NCBI RefSeq assembly: GCF_013388355.1
Contig: NZ_CP058246.1
Location: 1,612,001-1,676,000, forward strand
Reading direction: 5' to 3'
From: Flavobacterium sp. LPB0248
Lineage (GTDB): Bacteria; Bacteroidota; Bacteroidia; Flavobacteriales; Flavobacteriaceae
Length of the DNA stretch: 64,000 nt
Below, piece after piece: positions 1 through 10,200 of the stretch (the first letter of the stretch is position 1; the number at the start of each line of letters is the position of its first letter). The notes beneath the pieces are model-generated. The model had not been told where the DNA came from. It was given only the letters and a program-made list of their open reading frames with translations, and did not search any database. A program made the translations under genes and the position numbers.

Positions 1-586
1 GCATGAAAACGCTGTCTGCCATGTTGTCCAATAACACTGTTTTTTCTGCTACCGATGCAGTTCCCAATTTCTCCTTCACGGCATCTATTCCCGACAATAA
101 TAATGCTCCGAAAATCAAAGAGCCCAAAGCTCCTGCAGTCTTATTGGCGATTCCCATAATGGCGATGCGTTTTGCGCCACTTTCGATAGGTCCCAAAATA
201 GTGATGTAAGGGTTGGCTGCCGTTTGCAACAGCGTCATTCCTATTCCCTGGATAAAAATACCGGTTAAAAACACCCAATAGGTTCTTGCTTCGGCTGCGG
301 GAATAAATACCAAAGCCCCTACAGACATTATTATTAGTCCCAAAGACATTCCTTTTCTATAACCTATTTTATTCAAAATATAAGAGGCCGGCAATGCCAT
401 CACCACAAAGGAAATGTAGGATGCCGATGCCACGAAATACGATTGCGCATCGGTTAATTCGTTTATGGTTTTCATAAACGGAATAAGTGCACCATTAATC
501 CAGGTTACAAAACCGAAAATGAAAAATAGACTGGCTATAATGATTATTGGAACTAAATTATTTTTTGATTCAATGCTGTTGTCCAT
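1..586 (-). CDS. FHS-family MFS sugar transporter (NagP/GluP-like), 3' end outside the window
   Basis: Reads leftwards from ATG at 586 and is open to the window edge, giving about 195 N-terminal residues. The first helix carries FFIFGFVTWINGALIPF, and later QTAANPYITILGP is visible; both are typical of the fucose/glucose-galactose/N-acetylglucosamine symporter family (FHS) of the major facilitator superfamily. Several hydrophobic segments follow in order. It would sit in the inner membrane and import a monosaccharide by proton symport. It is the last visible gene of a run containing SusC, SusD and an alpha-N-acetylglucosaminidase, so GlcNAc is the likely substrate; that is inference from context, as other FHS members carry fucose, glucose or galactose. 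About 80 nt separate it from the lipoprotein gene upstream. Confidence 0.88.
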   Translation of the reverse strand, partial: MDNSIESKNNLVPIIIIASLFFIFGFVTWINGALIPFMKTINELTDAQSYFVASASYISFVVMALPASYILNKIGYRKGMSLGLIIMSVGALVFIPAAEARTYWVFLTGIFIQGIGMTLLQTAANPYITILGPIESGAKRIAIMGIANKTAGALGSLIFGALLLSGIDAVKEKLGTASVAEKTVLLDNMADSVFM

Positions 587-667
587 ACTAGTGTTTTTTA
601 ATTTCTATTTTACGGCTTTAGAGTTTATATTAATTTATATTTAAAGTTTGATTATTAATATTTATTT

Positions 668-2491
668 CTATCTCGTTTCAACTTGAAAGCCTCCAAATAC
701 TTCAGACAACACTTTTATATCTTCTATTGTTAATGGCTTTAAGGAATCATTCCATTTTTTTAAGTTTTCAAAACCATAGGTACTATTTACATCCCTAAAC
801 AGTAATTCGCTTACAGAATCTACATTATCTGATGCATCCCAAACTTCATCAATATCATAATTATTTACAATAAAGTTTGAATAGCCCTTTTTGTTAAGTT
901 CTTCCTTTAAATTATTGGCTGACCATTTTGCTCCGAAATTACGTGTAGAGTTTAACCATAATTTTAAACTTTTTACGTTGGTTACCGGGTAAAAATGTTT
1001 TATGGCTTTAAACACATCTTGCTCCAGATTATAAACCGTATAATTGGCACCAACCAATTGCCAATACAACAATGGCACAAATCCTTTTTTAAGTTCTATA
1101 GCTGGATGTGAAATTAAATACGGATTGAATACTACACCATTTACCCCTTTAAATGCATCTTTGTTCTTATACATCAAGGCCAATGTGCTATAGGTGCCTA
1201 AATAATAAAGCCTTCCCAAATCTTCAGCAGTAATAGAACTTGAGGCAATAGAACCATTAATGGATTTGACACTTTTTGAAAAGTTACTTAATTGTTTTTG
1301 ATTAATGCCACTTTCCCAATCGGCAATTTGAATAAAATTATTCTGCTGTTTAAAATCTCTTAAATCGACGATTTTATTGTTCAAGGTTTTTACATCGTCC
1401 TCCGACGTTCCTGGATACATAATATAGATACTCCTGTTGGCATACTCACCGTTTATAGTATTGTCGTAAAACAGTTGTTTGGCCTTAGTTTCCCCACCGC
1501 TCGTACCTGTTGCCCCCAGAACAACTACTTGTTTTACTTGATGCTGTACTATAAACTTTTTATAAGCTTCCGGTAGGTCCAATAATTTAATCCATGAAAC
1601 GGCATAAGGCACCGATGGATCATGACTTAAGGTAGCATAGGAGGCAATGCCTTTATCATTAGCCGTTTTTAAAATAGTTTGTATTTCTTTGACTGTATTC
1701 ACACTTACCAAAAAGTGCAAGGGCAAGACTGGTGCTTTTAACGCATTTGAAATATAGGGGATGGAGGGAAAACCGGGAGAGATAATTACAGTCTCAATTT
1801 TCACATATTCTCCAAAAGCCTTATTGTAAAAACCAACAGTTTTGTTAACCGATTTTTCTAAAAAATCCGGGGTTGCCAACACATGATTAGGCCCTGAACC
1901 TGGGGCGTTGACTTTCCAAGAGTGGGAAATTCCGGAAGTAAGGTTTTCTGCTGATTTCTCAACCACGTATTCGGCACTCATGCCTCCATCGAGTTTAAAA
2001 ACCGGAACGCCCTGAACCGTATCCGTTTCAATATCAAAAACGGTAAGCTCATTTTTATTTATGATTCTAAAAAAAGTCTCATAGGTTTTATCTAACACAT
2101 AGCCTTTTTCTTTTTGGGTAAAGTAAATACCGTAAACCCCTTCTGGAAATTCTTTAGGAATAGCAATAGTAAGATTAACATCTTTTATTTCGTGACTTTT
2201 CCACTGGGTTTTAATTCCTTGCAATCTGTTGGTTACTAAACCTGAACCATTCGATATGTTTTTTATTTCAAGTTCTAGATCTTCAATAGAAATATTTGCA
2301 TTACTTTGGTTTTCAAGGGAAACCCTACATTTTATAGTTTCACCAACCAAATATCCTCCTTTATTTAATTGAATTGAAGCTTTTATTGGTGGTTGCAAAT
2401 GCCTATTGATTTCTATTTTATGTTCATATTTACAATTAATCAATAATATTGCTGTTAATATAATAATATATAATGGTCTCACAATTTTCAT
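668..2491 (-). CDS. Unrecognised lipoprotein of an alpha-GlcNAc utilisation locus
   Basis: A 607-aa protein with a lipoprotein signal peptide (hydrophobic stretch ending in LLINC, lipidated Cys20), so probably anchored in the outer membrane and surface or periplasm facing. Residues about 35-145 look like an Ig-type beta domain (GGYLVGETIKCRVSLENQS is reminiscent of such folds). The C-terminal 450 residues are of mixed alpha/beta character with no catalytic motif I recognise; VVVLGATGTSGGETKAKQ may form a glycine-rich loop. It lies between the GH89 gene and the transporter, all on the minus strand, so it is probably a glycan-binding or processing accessory of this locus. A decayed partial copy lies immediately upstream. 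The function is not known to me. Confidence 0.85.
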   Translation of the reverse strand: MKIVRPLYIIILTAILLINCKYEHKIEINRHLQPPIKASIQLNKGGYLVGETIKCRVSLENQSNANISIEDLELEIKNISNGSGLVTNRLQGIKTQWKSHEIKDVNLTIAIPKEFPEGVYGIYFTQKEKGYVLDKTYETFFRIINKNELTVFDIETDTVQGVPVFKLDGGMSAEYVVEKSAENLTSGISHSWKVNAPGSGPNHVLATPDFLEKSVNKTVGFYNKAFGEYVKIETVIISPGFPSIPYISNALKAPVLPLHFLVSVNTVKEIQTILKTANDKGIASYATLSHDPSVPYAVSWIKLLDLPEAYKKFIVQHQVKQVVVLGATGTSGGETKAKQLFYDNTINGEYANRSIYIMYPGTSEDDVKTLNNKIVDLRDFKQQNNFIQIADWESGINQKQLSNFSKSVKSINGSIASSSITAEDLGRLYYLGTYSTLALMYKNKDAFKGVNGVVFNPYLISHPAIELKKGFVPLLYWQLVGANYTVYNLEQDVFKAIKHFYPVTNVKSLKLWLNSTRNFGAKWSANNLKEELNKKGYSNFIVNNYDIDEVWDASDNVDSVSELLFRDVNSTYGFENLKKWNDSLKPLTIEDIKVLSEVFGGFQVETR

Positions 2492-2685
2492 TTTTATTTA
2501 TTTACTTTAAAGTTGACTTGTTAAGCTAGACCACATCTGCTTCATTTAAAAGTTGAAACGACAGTTTTCGGCCTTTAGATGTAATCGAGTTATTTGATGT
2601 TTTTAACAAATTCCTGAAATTAAAGAAACTGCTCTTACTTATGTATAAATGTTATATCAATTATTATTTCTATACCAGATATGAC

Positions 2686-2938
2686 TTGGACTCCTTTAAT
2701 TGTAACGGATGATACCAAATAATGTAAAGGAAGCACGATCGCTTTCATACCGTTTGCTAAATATTGCCCCCTAGAATTACTGCAAAAATAATATCAGTTT
2801 CAACAGGGGTTCAAGGTACCTTTTTTATTGGTATCGTCCACGAATTTGTAATGCTTGAAACAAATGATGTTACATATTTTCTACTACATATTCTGCACTT
2901 AAACCACCTCTTATGCCGTTTAGAAGTATAAAAAAGTC
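2686..2938 (-). pseudogene. Decayed partial copy of the neighbouring 607-aa lipoprotein gene
   Basis: Translating the minus strand in shifting frames gives fragments collinear with residues about 163-270 of the intact lipoprotein. GGLSAEYVVE matches GGMSAEYVVE; SSITNSW matches SGISHSW; then, after a stop and frame change, NGMKAIVLPLHYLVSS matches NALKAPVLPLHFLVSV. Several in-frame stops and at least two frameshifts separate the blocks, and no start or C-terminal half is visible. I see no further similarity in 2492-2685. This is a relic of a tandem duplicate or of a paralogue replaced by the intact gene. The similarity was found by eye; a protein-to-DNA alignment would fix the exact limits. 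Confidence 0.75.
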
Positions 2939-2949
2939 TAATCCTTTTT

Positions 2950-3005
2950 GTCAAATCGAGCGCAGTCGAGATGTCATAATAATTCTCGACTACACCCGAA
3001 CTGAC
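2950..3005. repeat. Imperfect palindrome, REP-like
   Basis: Two 21-nt arms (2950-2970 and 2985-3005) pair with 4 mismatches around a 14-nt loop; the core is CGAGCGCAGTCGAG against CTCGACTACACCCG. Similar palindromes containing CGAG-CGCAGTCGAG are, as I remember, frequent between genes of flavobacteria. No T-tract follows, so a terminator role is doubtful. It sits in the 700-nt gap between the GH89 gene and the lipoprotein gene, together with the pseudogene relic. I see nothing else in 3006-3187. Confidence 0.6.
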
Positions 3006-3187
3006 AGTAAGTCTAATTTATATTTCTAAATGGTATTAACTTAAAATAGACATAAGCTTCCTGTTTGGTTTGAATGCAACCTATTTCTATATCCATTTTA
3101 GGGATAAAAGCATATCATTAGATTGTTTTTACGACTGTCTTTTGAACAACTGCTTGAAAACAATATGTCATAACAAAATGATTGTAC

Positions 3188-5398
3188 CTATTTATTTTCG
3201 AAATTCTCATCATATTTTTTAATTATTTCTTTGGCAACATCAATTGAATTGCCAACAGGTTTAGAACTATATACCTCGTTGCCTTGTGTCCAATCCCATT
3301 CAAACTGAGTTACTTTATTATGAAAAACTTTTTCATCAAATGGTTTATTATTTTCTACTGCTTGAGTAATATCATTGATAAACATTTCCCATCTTTTTTT
3401 ATAATAACTTTTGGTCAATCCTGCCCAAGAGCGGTTGGCATAATCGTTTAAGCTTTGATCTTTGTCTCCCCAAGTAGTGATAATATTCCGGGCATTATGA
3501 TTATAATATTTTTTTTCTTCTTCATTTTCACCAAATGCCTTGGCATCATCCAACCATTTTCCAACTAAAAAGGACGATTGAGTTGCAAGAAGCTTATCCA
3601 GATCATCAAACAATGCTACCATAGCCTTACCATTTACTTTGAGCTCGGTTAATTTTTTTTCATTGTAGCTTTTAGTAAATTTTTCTCTGAGAATTAAAAA
3701 ATAATTACCTAAAACCTGGCGACCTATATTGACTACATCATACTGATAGCTAGATGTCTGACTCGGATTTTCCAATAGCAGTTTCCAAGATTTATATAAG
3801 ACATTATTATCATAGGCTATGGTGGAATTAGTAGTCCAATTACCACTACCTGACAGAGTGGGTCTTGCATTTGTCAAGGTTCCTTGTCCTAATTTTGCCG
3901 GATCTTTGTAAATGCCATAATGCAGTATATCCCATGACTTTCTTGCGCTTTCTTGTGCTCTCCCATAACGCAAATCGGCCCAATTTTTAATCCAATCTTT
4001 AGTATCCGTTTTCCCTTCACCCCATGCCTTTTCAAACAAGTAATCATACATTAAAGGGTTAACATCGAAAGCCTCCAAAGTAGAGCCTATACCCCATAAA
4101 TTTTTGTTATTAGATATCGCATTTTCAATACGTTCCTCTACAGTATCTATATTTCCTGCCAACATCGTGTTTCCTCCAAAATTTCCTAAATAGCACCAAA
4201 TAAAAGGTTTATTGAAAAAAGAGTTCGTTATTTTCCAAACCTCTTGGTTTTCACAATAGTAATCTAAAAGCATCATTTTATTTTGAGGTACCGCTTTTAA
4301 CATAGCCTTTATACGCTCGTTGGTCCAATGTTCTCTTTCAAAATAAAAAATCCATGACATTTGTAACCAAGTTGCTTTGGAGTCAATATCCTTCATAGAG
4401 CTATAAATTGCACTAGATACTGTGGCCAAATAATCAGGCTCCCAACTTGGTGGATGTACTTCGTTAAAGGGGTCTGCACCGTAAACATGGTCTGTGCCAA
4501 AAACTTCAGTTTGTTTTTTAAGAAACCTGTGCTGAATTTCTTTAAACTTTGGATCTAGAGGATCCAAAAAAAATGATCTATATTGGTCTTTAAATCCCCC
4601 CCAAGAAGTTAATTGATTGATTTTTGCGTCTGGAAAAATTGATTTTAAGGCTTCAGGAACGTGACCTGAAAATGCAGGTAAGACAGGGGTCATTCCTAAT
4701 TCCCGTTCTCTTTTTACAATCCTTTTTTGTAATTCCTTTTGATTATTCAACCAGGACATTGGTAAAGGGCCTCCCCATTTATCAAGGTTTGACATACGAT
4801 GCCAAGGCAAATGTGCAGGTCCAGTAAAATAAGTTCTTATTTGCTCATCTGATAAGCCATACTCTTTCCACACATCATACCAAATAGCTTCTTGACCTGT
4901 GATAGCTAGAGGCATAGTAACACCATTTAATGCCATCCAATCTATAAGACGCTCCCAATCCTTCCATTGCCACCAAGGCATGGTATAACCAAAGGTGCAA
5001 TAATTTAGAAAAAAACGGTTTTTTATACGTGCTGATTTGGTTATTTTATCAGGGATTGATGGTAGCTTACCAGCTAAATCAATTTTATCATTTACATACC
5101 AAGACACATAGGCATGACAATAATTTTTAAGATAATAATTTAACCCAACAGCCATGGAATTATAATTATTACCTTTTATTATAATCTTCCCTTGATTTGA
5201 TTCTAATGAAAAATTATCCAAACTATCATTAGTCTTTAGGAATACAAAAAGAGCATGATTTTTACCTAAAACCCTTATAGCCAATGAATCAATGGGTGTT
5301 TTTCTTACCGAAACAACACTTGAAATATTGCTTTTACAACTTAAAATCGTAAGAACAAACAAATTACATATAAAAATTCTTCCTATTCTTTTTAACAT
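3188..5398 (-). CDS. Alpha-N-acetylglucosaminidase, glycoside hydrolase family 89
   Basis: A 736-aa lipoprotein (signal ending LTILSC, Cys21) matching the bacterial/human NAGLU family: a small N-terminal alpha/beta domain (to about 110), a TIM-barrel catalytic domain (about 120-460) and an all-alpha C-terminal domain. The general acid/base motif is GADPFNEVHPPSW with Glu313; the second expected carboxylate is Glu442 in GIGSTLEAFDVNP. The typical WWQWKDWERLIDWMALNGV aromatic stretch is at about 142-160. The enzyme removes terminal alpha-linked GlcNAc, as found on heparan-type chains and some mucin or bacterial glycans. It lies 130 nt downstream of susD in the same direction. The lipid anchor suggests action at the cell surface or in the periplasm. 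Length and motifs are complete; I am confident of the family, less so of the natural glycan. Confidence 0.95.
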   Translation of the reverse strand: MLKRIGRIFICNLFVLTILSCKSNISSVVSVRKTPIDSLAIRVLGKNHALFVFLKTNDSLDNFSLESNQGKIIIKGNNYNSMAVGLNYYLKNYCHAYVSWYVNDKIDLAGKLPSIPDKITKSARIKNRFFLNYCTFGYTMPWWQWKDWERLIDWMALNGVTMPLAITGQEAIWYDVWKEYGLSDEQIRTYFTGPAHLPWHRMSNLDKWGGPLPMSWLNNQKELQKRIVKRERELGMTPVLPAFSGHVPEALKSIFPDAKINQLTSWGGFKDQYRSFFLDPLDPKFKEIQHRFLKKQTEVFGTDHVYGADPFNEVHPPSWEPDYLATVSSAIYSSMKDIDSKATWLQMSWIFYFEREHWTNERIKAMLKAVPQNKMMLLDYYCENQEVWKITNSFFNKPFIWCYLGNFGGNTMLAGNIDTVEERIENAISNNKNLWGIGSTLEAFDVNPLMYDYLFEKAWGEGKTDTKDWIKNWADLRYGRAQESARKSWDILHYGIYKDPAKLGQGTLTNARPTLSGSGNWTTNSTIAYDNNVLYKSWKLLLENPSQTSSYQYDVVNIGRQVLGNYFLILREKFTKSYNEKKLTELKVNGKAMVALFDDLDKLLATQSSFLVGKWLDDAKAFGENEEEKKYYNHNARNIITTWGDKDQSLNDYANRSWAGLTKSYYKKRWEMFINDITQAVENNKPFDEKVFHNKVTQFEWDWTQGNEVYSSKPVGNSIDVAKEIIKKYDENFENK

Positions 5399-5528
5399 AA
5401 AAACTTTTTAATATTAAAACTGAGTATATTTTAGAACGGATAAAAAAGGGTACATCAGAATCAATACCCCCTAAGATCAACTACTAAAATGTTAACCCAA
5501 ATAACAAATTATCCTAAAATAAATCTTA

Positions 5529-7241
5529 CTAATATCCTGGAGTTGCTACCAATAAAGAATTAGATTGTAACTCTGAAAATGGTATTGGCATGAAGTACAA
5601 TTTGTTCTGCCAGGTTCTATTATTATCCAAAACATTGGAATTATATATATATTCGTCGACTGCAGGCAAAACAGAATTATTCCGATCGATTCGAATACCA
5701 AGTGCTGGTTTAGCTAGCACCTGTGGAGCAATCATCCATCTAGTAATATCATACCATCTTAAATTTTCAAAAGCAAACTCTACACGTCTTTCATTCCTAT
5801 ATCGAGCTCTTAATTCAGTACTTGACAATCCTGAAAGATTAGGCATTCCTGCTCGTTTTCGCACTACATTTAAAGCATTTATAGCAGGTTGAATATTGCC
5901 CAATTCAGTCTCAGCTTCTGCAATAATCAAGTACATTTCAGCTAACCTAAAATATACACATGGCTTATAAACATCTCTAATTCCACGCATAGGCTGACCT
6001 GGACTTGCTCGCTTTAAAACATTATATCCTGAATTCAAAATTGTAGTATAAGAATTCCCATTTTTTGAAGAATCACCTCCTTTATCTTTGTCATATCTAA
6101 TTGTTACAGTCCCATCTCCATTATCAAAATTATCGGTAACACTAGGCAAGGCTTGAATGATACTCCCTTGGTGGATAATGCTCTTACTCAATCGTGGATC
6201 TCTATTGCTATAAGGATTCTGTAAATTATAACCCGAAGCTATGTTGTCAATTGGTAATCCATTTGCCATTTCAAAAGCGTCAACCAACGATTGTAATGGT
6301 TGTGAATAGCCTAAATCCACATCACTATAAGCATATGGCAAATAATAACGGTCACCTGATGTAACACCGAACAAATTGAAAGGTATATGTTGGGCATTGA
6401 ATGTACGTGCAAAAATGATTTCATTTGAATAATTAGGTGCTTTAAAAATATTCGCAAAATCATTTTCTAAACTATAAGTATTCAAATTGATAACTTCTTG
6501 GGCAGCTTGCTTTGCCAAAGCTAATTTAGCCATATCATAACTTCCATTATTGTGCAATGGACTAGCAGCATATAATAATGTTCTTGCCTTTAGAGCTAAT
6601 GCAGCACCTTTACTAGCCCTTCCATTAAAAGCAATGTTTGGTAGTTCAACAGTGGCCTGATCCAATTCTGAGATGATAAAATTCACTACCTCATGGTAAG
6701 GAGATTTTGCTTTATCAAAATTGTCCTGTCCCAATTGAGGCAAATCGGTTACCAATATCACATCACCATACAAACCAACCAAATCAGCATACAACCAAGC
6801 TCTGATAAAGCGCATTTCTCCAGTTAGTGTAGTTTTAACAGCTGGGTCAATATTACTTTTGCCTATTTTTAAAAAGAAAAAATTAGCATCCCGTATTTCC
6901 CCATAATCTACTGCCCAACGATCTTGCGGTATTCCAGAAGACGATGTTGTTATTCCTTGATTATAAGCTTTGGCACTTCCATTTGAAGGAGCATTTACAT
7001 CGTCAGACATAGGATCAGTATTTTGAATACCAAAATCGAAAGAAGGAAAGGCATAGTATCTACCATTCACATAAAATTTTAAAAGCTCTTCACTTTGAAA
7101 AATATCCGCTTCTGATATATCTGTGGTTGGCTTAATATCCAGAATATCTTCACTGCAAGATGTTGCTAACAGAATTACCAAAATCAGGATTCCTAAGAAA
7201 ATTTCTTTAGGGATAAGTTTACTTATATATATTTGTTTCAT
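5529..7241 (-). CDS. SusD/RagB family outer-membrane glycan-binding lipoprotein
   Basis: 570 aa with lipoprotein signal (LLATSCSEDILDIKPTTDIS, Cys29) followed by the conserved SusD start, in which the D-I-K-P motif and an early IFQSEE segment are typical. Helical TPR-like segments (ALKARTLLYAASPLHN, about 215) and the C-terminal RNERRVEFAFENLRWYDITRW block are hallmarks of the family. It forms the lid of a SusCD pedal-bin complex that captures oligosaccharides for the partner TonB-dependent channel encoded 53 nt upstream. Ligand specificity cannot be read from the sequence; the adjoining GH89 gene suggests a GlcNAc-terminated oligosaccharide. Confidence 0.96.
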   Translation of the reverse strand: MKQIYISKLIPKEIFLGILILVILLATSCSEDILDIKPTTDISEADIFQSEELLKFYVNGRYYAFPSFDFGIQNTDPMSDDVNAPSNGSAKAYNQGITTSSSGIPQDRWAVDYGEIRDANFFFLKIGKSNIDPAVKTTLTGEMRFIRAWLYADLVGLYGDVILVTDLPQLGQDNFDKAKSPYHEVVNFIISELDQATVELPNIAFNGRASKGAALALKARTLLYAASPLHNNGSYDMAKLALAKQAAQEVINLNTYSLENDFANIFKAPNYSNEIIFARTFNAQHIPFNLFGVTSGDRYYLPYAYSDVDLGYSQPLQSLVDAFEMANGLPIDNIASGYNLQNPYSNRDPRLSKSIIHQGSIIQALPSVTDNFDNGDGTVTIRYDKDKGGDSSKNGNSYTTILNSGYNVLKRASPGQPMRGIRDVYKPCVYFRLAEMYLIIAEAETELGNIQPAINALNVVRKRAGMPNLSGLSSTELRARYRNERRVEFAFENLRWYDITRWMIAPQVLAKPALGIRIDRNNSVLPAVDEYIYNSNVLDNNRTWQNKLYFMPIPFSELQSNSLLVATPGY

Positions 7242-7294
7242 AATCGTATATTTTAATAATACTGGGTTAAAACAAACCCATTTTTTTGTTTATT

Positions 7295-10200
7295 TTAAAA
7301 ACTAATATCCAATCCTAAATTATACAATTTTTGTAGTGGCCTTCCATAACCTAAGCCTTCAGTTTGTTCGGGATCAGCAAAATTCAAATTATTAAATTTA
7401 CTAAATGTAAGTAAATTACTACCACTTGTATAGATTCTACAATTTTTAATAAAACTTGATTTTAAAGCTTCTTTTGGTATATTATAAGCAAGTTGAAGTG
7501 TTTTTAACCTTAAAAAATTGGTATTATAAGTGAAATAATTATTAGCATAACTGGTATAACCATTCAATTCAGATTTTGTTCCACCAATGGCAGGCAATGA
7601 CCCATTTGGCGTATCAGGTGTCCATGCATTAGCTGCAAAATAATCCGCCGATGAAATTCCTTGATTTAAAAAGGAAGCGATTTGCAATGCAGAGCCTGAC
7701 TGGCCTTGCCAAAAACTAGTAAATTCAAAATTTTTATAATTAAATCCTAAATTAAAACCGTATTGAATAGTTGGAATGCTTGATTTTTCCATAACAATTC
7801 TATCTGCTGTGGTAATTTGCCCATCCCCATTTGTATCTGCATAAATCAAATCACCTATTCGGGCATTGGGTCTCAAAGGTATAGATGGATATTTATTTAA
7901 ATCCTCTTGTGTTCTATAAATACCTACTGCATTATAAACCAATGAACTACCTATTGGATGCCCTTGTAAATCTTGGTAAGGTTCTTCAGGTTTTGGTGCA
8001 TCATTGAAAACAAGTTCATTTTTAGCATAAGAAATATTACCTCCTAAATTTAAATTTAACTCTCCTATTTTGGTTCTATAACTGGCTATTGCCTCTACAC
8101 CATGATTTTTTGTTTTTCCAATATTTTCATAGGGAGGATTCAATCCTGTATATGTAGGAATGGTTACATTACGGGGTGCCAAAATACTTTCTCTTTTCTC
8201 GGAGAAATAAGAAACTTCCAAATTAATTTTATTAGACAACAAGCCTAATTCAAATCCTAAATCCCAAGATTTTTTTGTTTCCCATGTAATATTTGGATTA
8301 GGATCAACCCCAGCAGGTGTCAAAATAATTAAATTAGTTCCTTCTAAAGGAATTGCACTATTATTTGTTGCATTTGGATCCAGATAAAAAACACCTCCCC
8401 CTTGTGTTGGATTTTGGAACCTTTGCAAATATTGGAATGGCTGTACCCTATCATTTCCAGTTATCCCCCAAGTCCCTCTTAATTTTAACAAACTAATGGT
8501 ATTGTTATCCTTAAAAAAATTCTCTTTTGAAACTACCCAACCAGCAGAAGTATAAGGGAAAAAGCCGAAACGTTGTCCTGCTGGAAAGATATAACTACCA
8601 TCATACCTCATCCCAAATTCTGCTAAGTATTTTTTATCGTAATCATAAGTAACTCTACCAATATAGGCCTGTCTTGCCGACTCTCCTAGTGCACTATCTG
8701 CAGTTTGTGTATTAGGGTCTCCTTGACTTAAATAAGGCAAATCTTCACTAATCAATCCGCCTCTTCTAGAAAGTACGTTGCCATTGTTTTTAGTTCTATT
8801 TTCTTCATAACCGATAAAAGCACTCACACTATGATCTTCAAAACTTCTTTCAAAAGCCAATTTTGCAAAATAAGTTAAAGAACGTTGTCTAAAATATTCT
8901 TCCTTAACAGAAACGTCCAAACCTAATTTATCTGGAGTTAATGTCCCATCACTTTCCAATATATATTGTATTGGATCATTATTAAATGTATTTACATAAT
9001 TCTGGATGTAATCAACTGCTCCCCAAGTGTTAAACGATAAACCTTTTAGAAACGGGAATTTATAATTAAGTTTTAATGTTCCATTAAAAAGAGTGTTTTC
9101 CTTATCTACTTTACCTGCTTGTTGCTGAATATATGCAAACGGATTTGGCTGATTATCCAAGAGTCTAATAAATTTGTCATCAACTATATATTGCTCATTG
9201 GTTGGCATTGTTTTTGACGTGTTATCCACAGCTTCAAACATGTATGGTGGCGCAACTACATTCTCAAACCTTCCAGCGATGTCCATTCCAACTGTTAGAT
9301 TGTCACTAATATCTACATCTAAATTTGAACGCACATTATACTGTTTAAAATTCGTTACCTTATCAAAGTTAACAATGGGGTCTTGATTTGTTGAACCTAA
9401 AGAAGTAAAATATCTCATATTTTTACTACCTCCGCTTATAGTTAAATTATGACGCTGTTGAGAAGATTGATGGTTAAATAATTCGTCCCAAAAATCAATA
9501 CCTTTAAATGATCCTGACTGAAAAGCATCTAACTCGGCTTGAGAATATAGCTCCGATTGACCGTCCCTTACACGCATAGCATTAACCTGACGCGCATAGT
9601 TATAAGGTGTAGCTCCTTTTACTAAAGTTGTAGGTGCAGAAACTGAATAGTTTGTATTGAAATTTATTATGGGCTTCCCTTCCTTTCCGCGTTTGGTTGT
9701 TACCAAAATAACCCCATTAGCAGCCCTAGCACCGTAAATTGAAGCTGATGCATCTTTAAGTACACTTATACTTTCAACATCTTGAGGATCAAGCCTAGAA
9801 AGACCATCCCTACCAACAACGCCATCTATAACAATAAGAACAGAATTATCGCCAAATGTTCCTCGTCCTCGGATTAAAATATCCAAATTCTCCTGTCCCG
9901 GGTCACTACTACGCTGGTTTATAAATAAACCAGGCAACCTTCCGGCAAGTGAAGTTGCATAATTGGCTGCAGGACTCGTTTTAACTTCATCTCCCTTTAT
10001 CTTTGCTACTGACGATATAACTTCAGATTTTTTCTTAGCTCCATAACCCACAACAACAACATCAGCCAACGACATAACATCTTCTTCTAATGATACATTA
10101 ATAGTGGTCAGATTTCCCACTAAAACTTCTTTTGGTTTGAATCCGACAAAGGAAAAGAGAACAACATCCTTGTCTGACACATTAGACAACACAAAATTTC

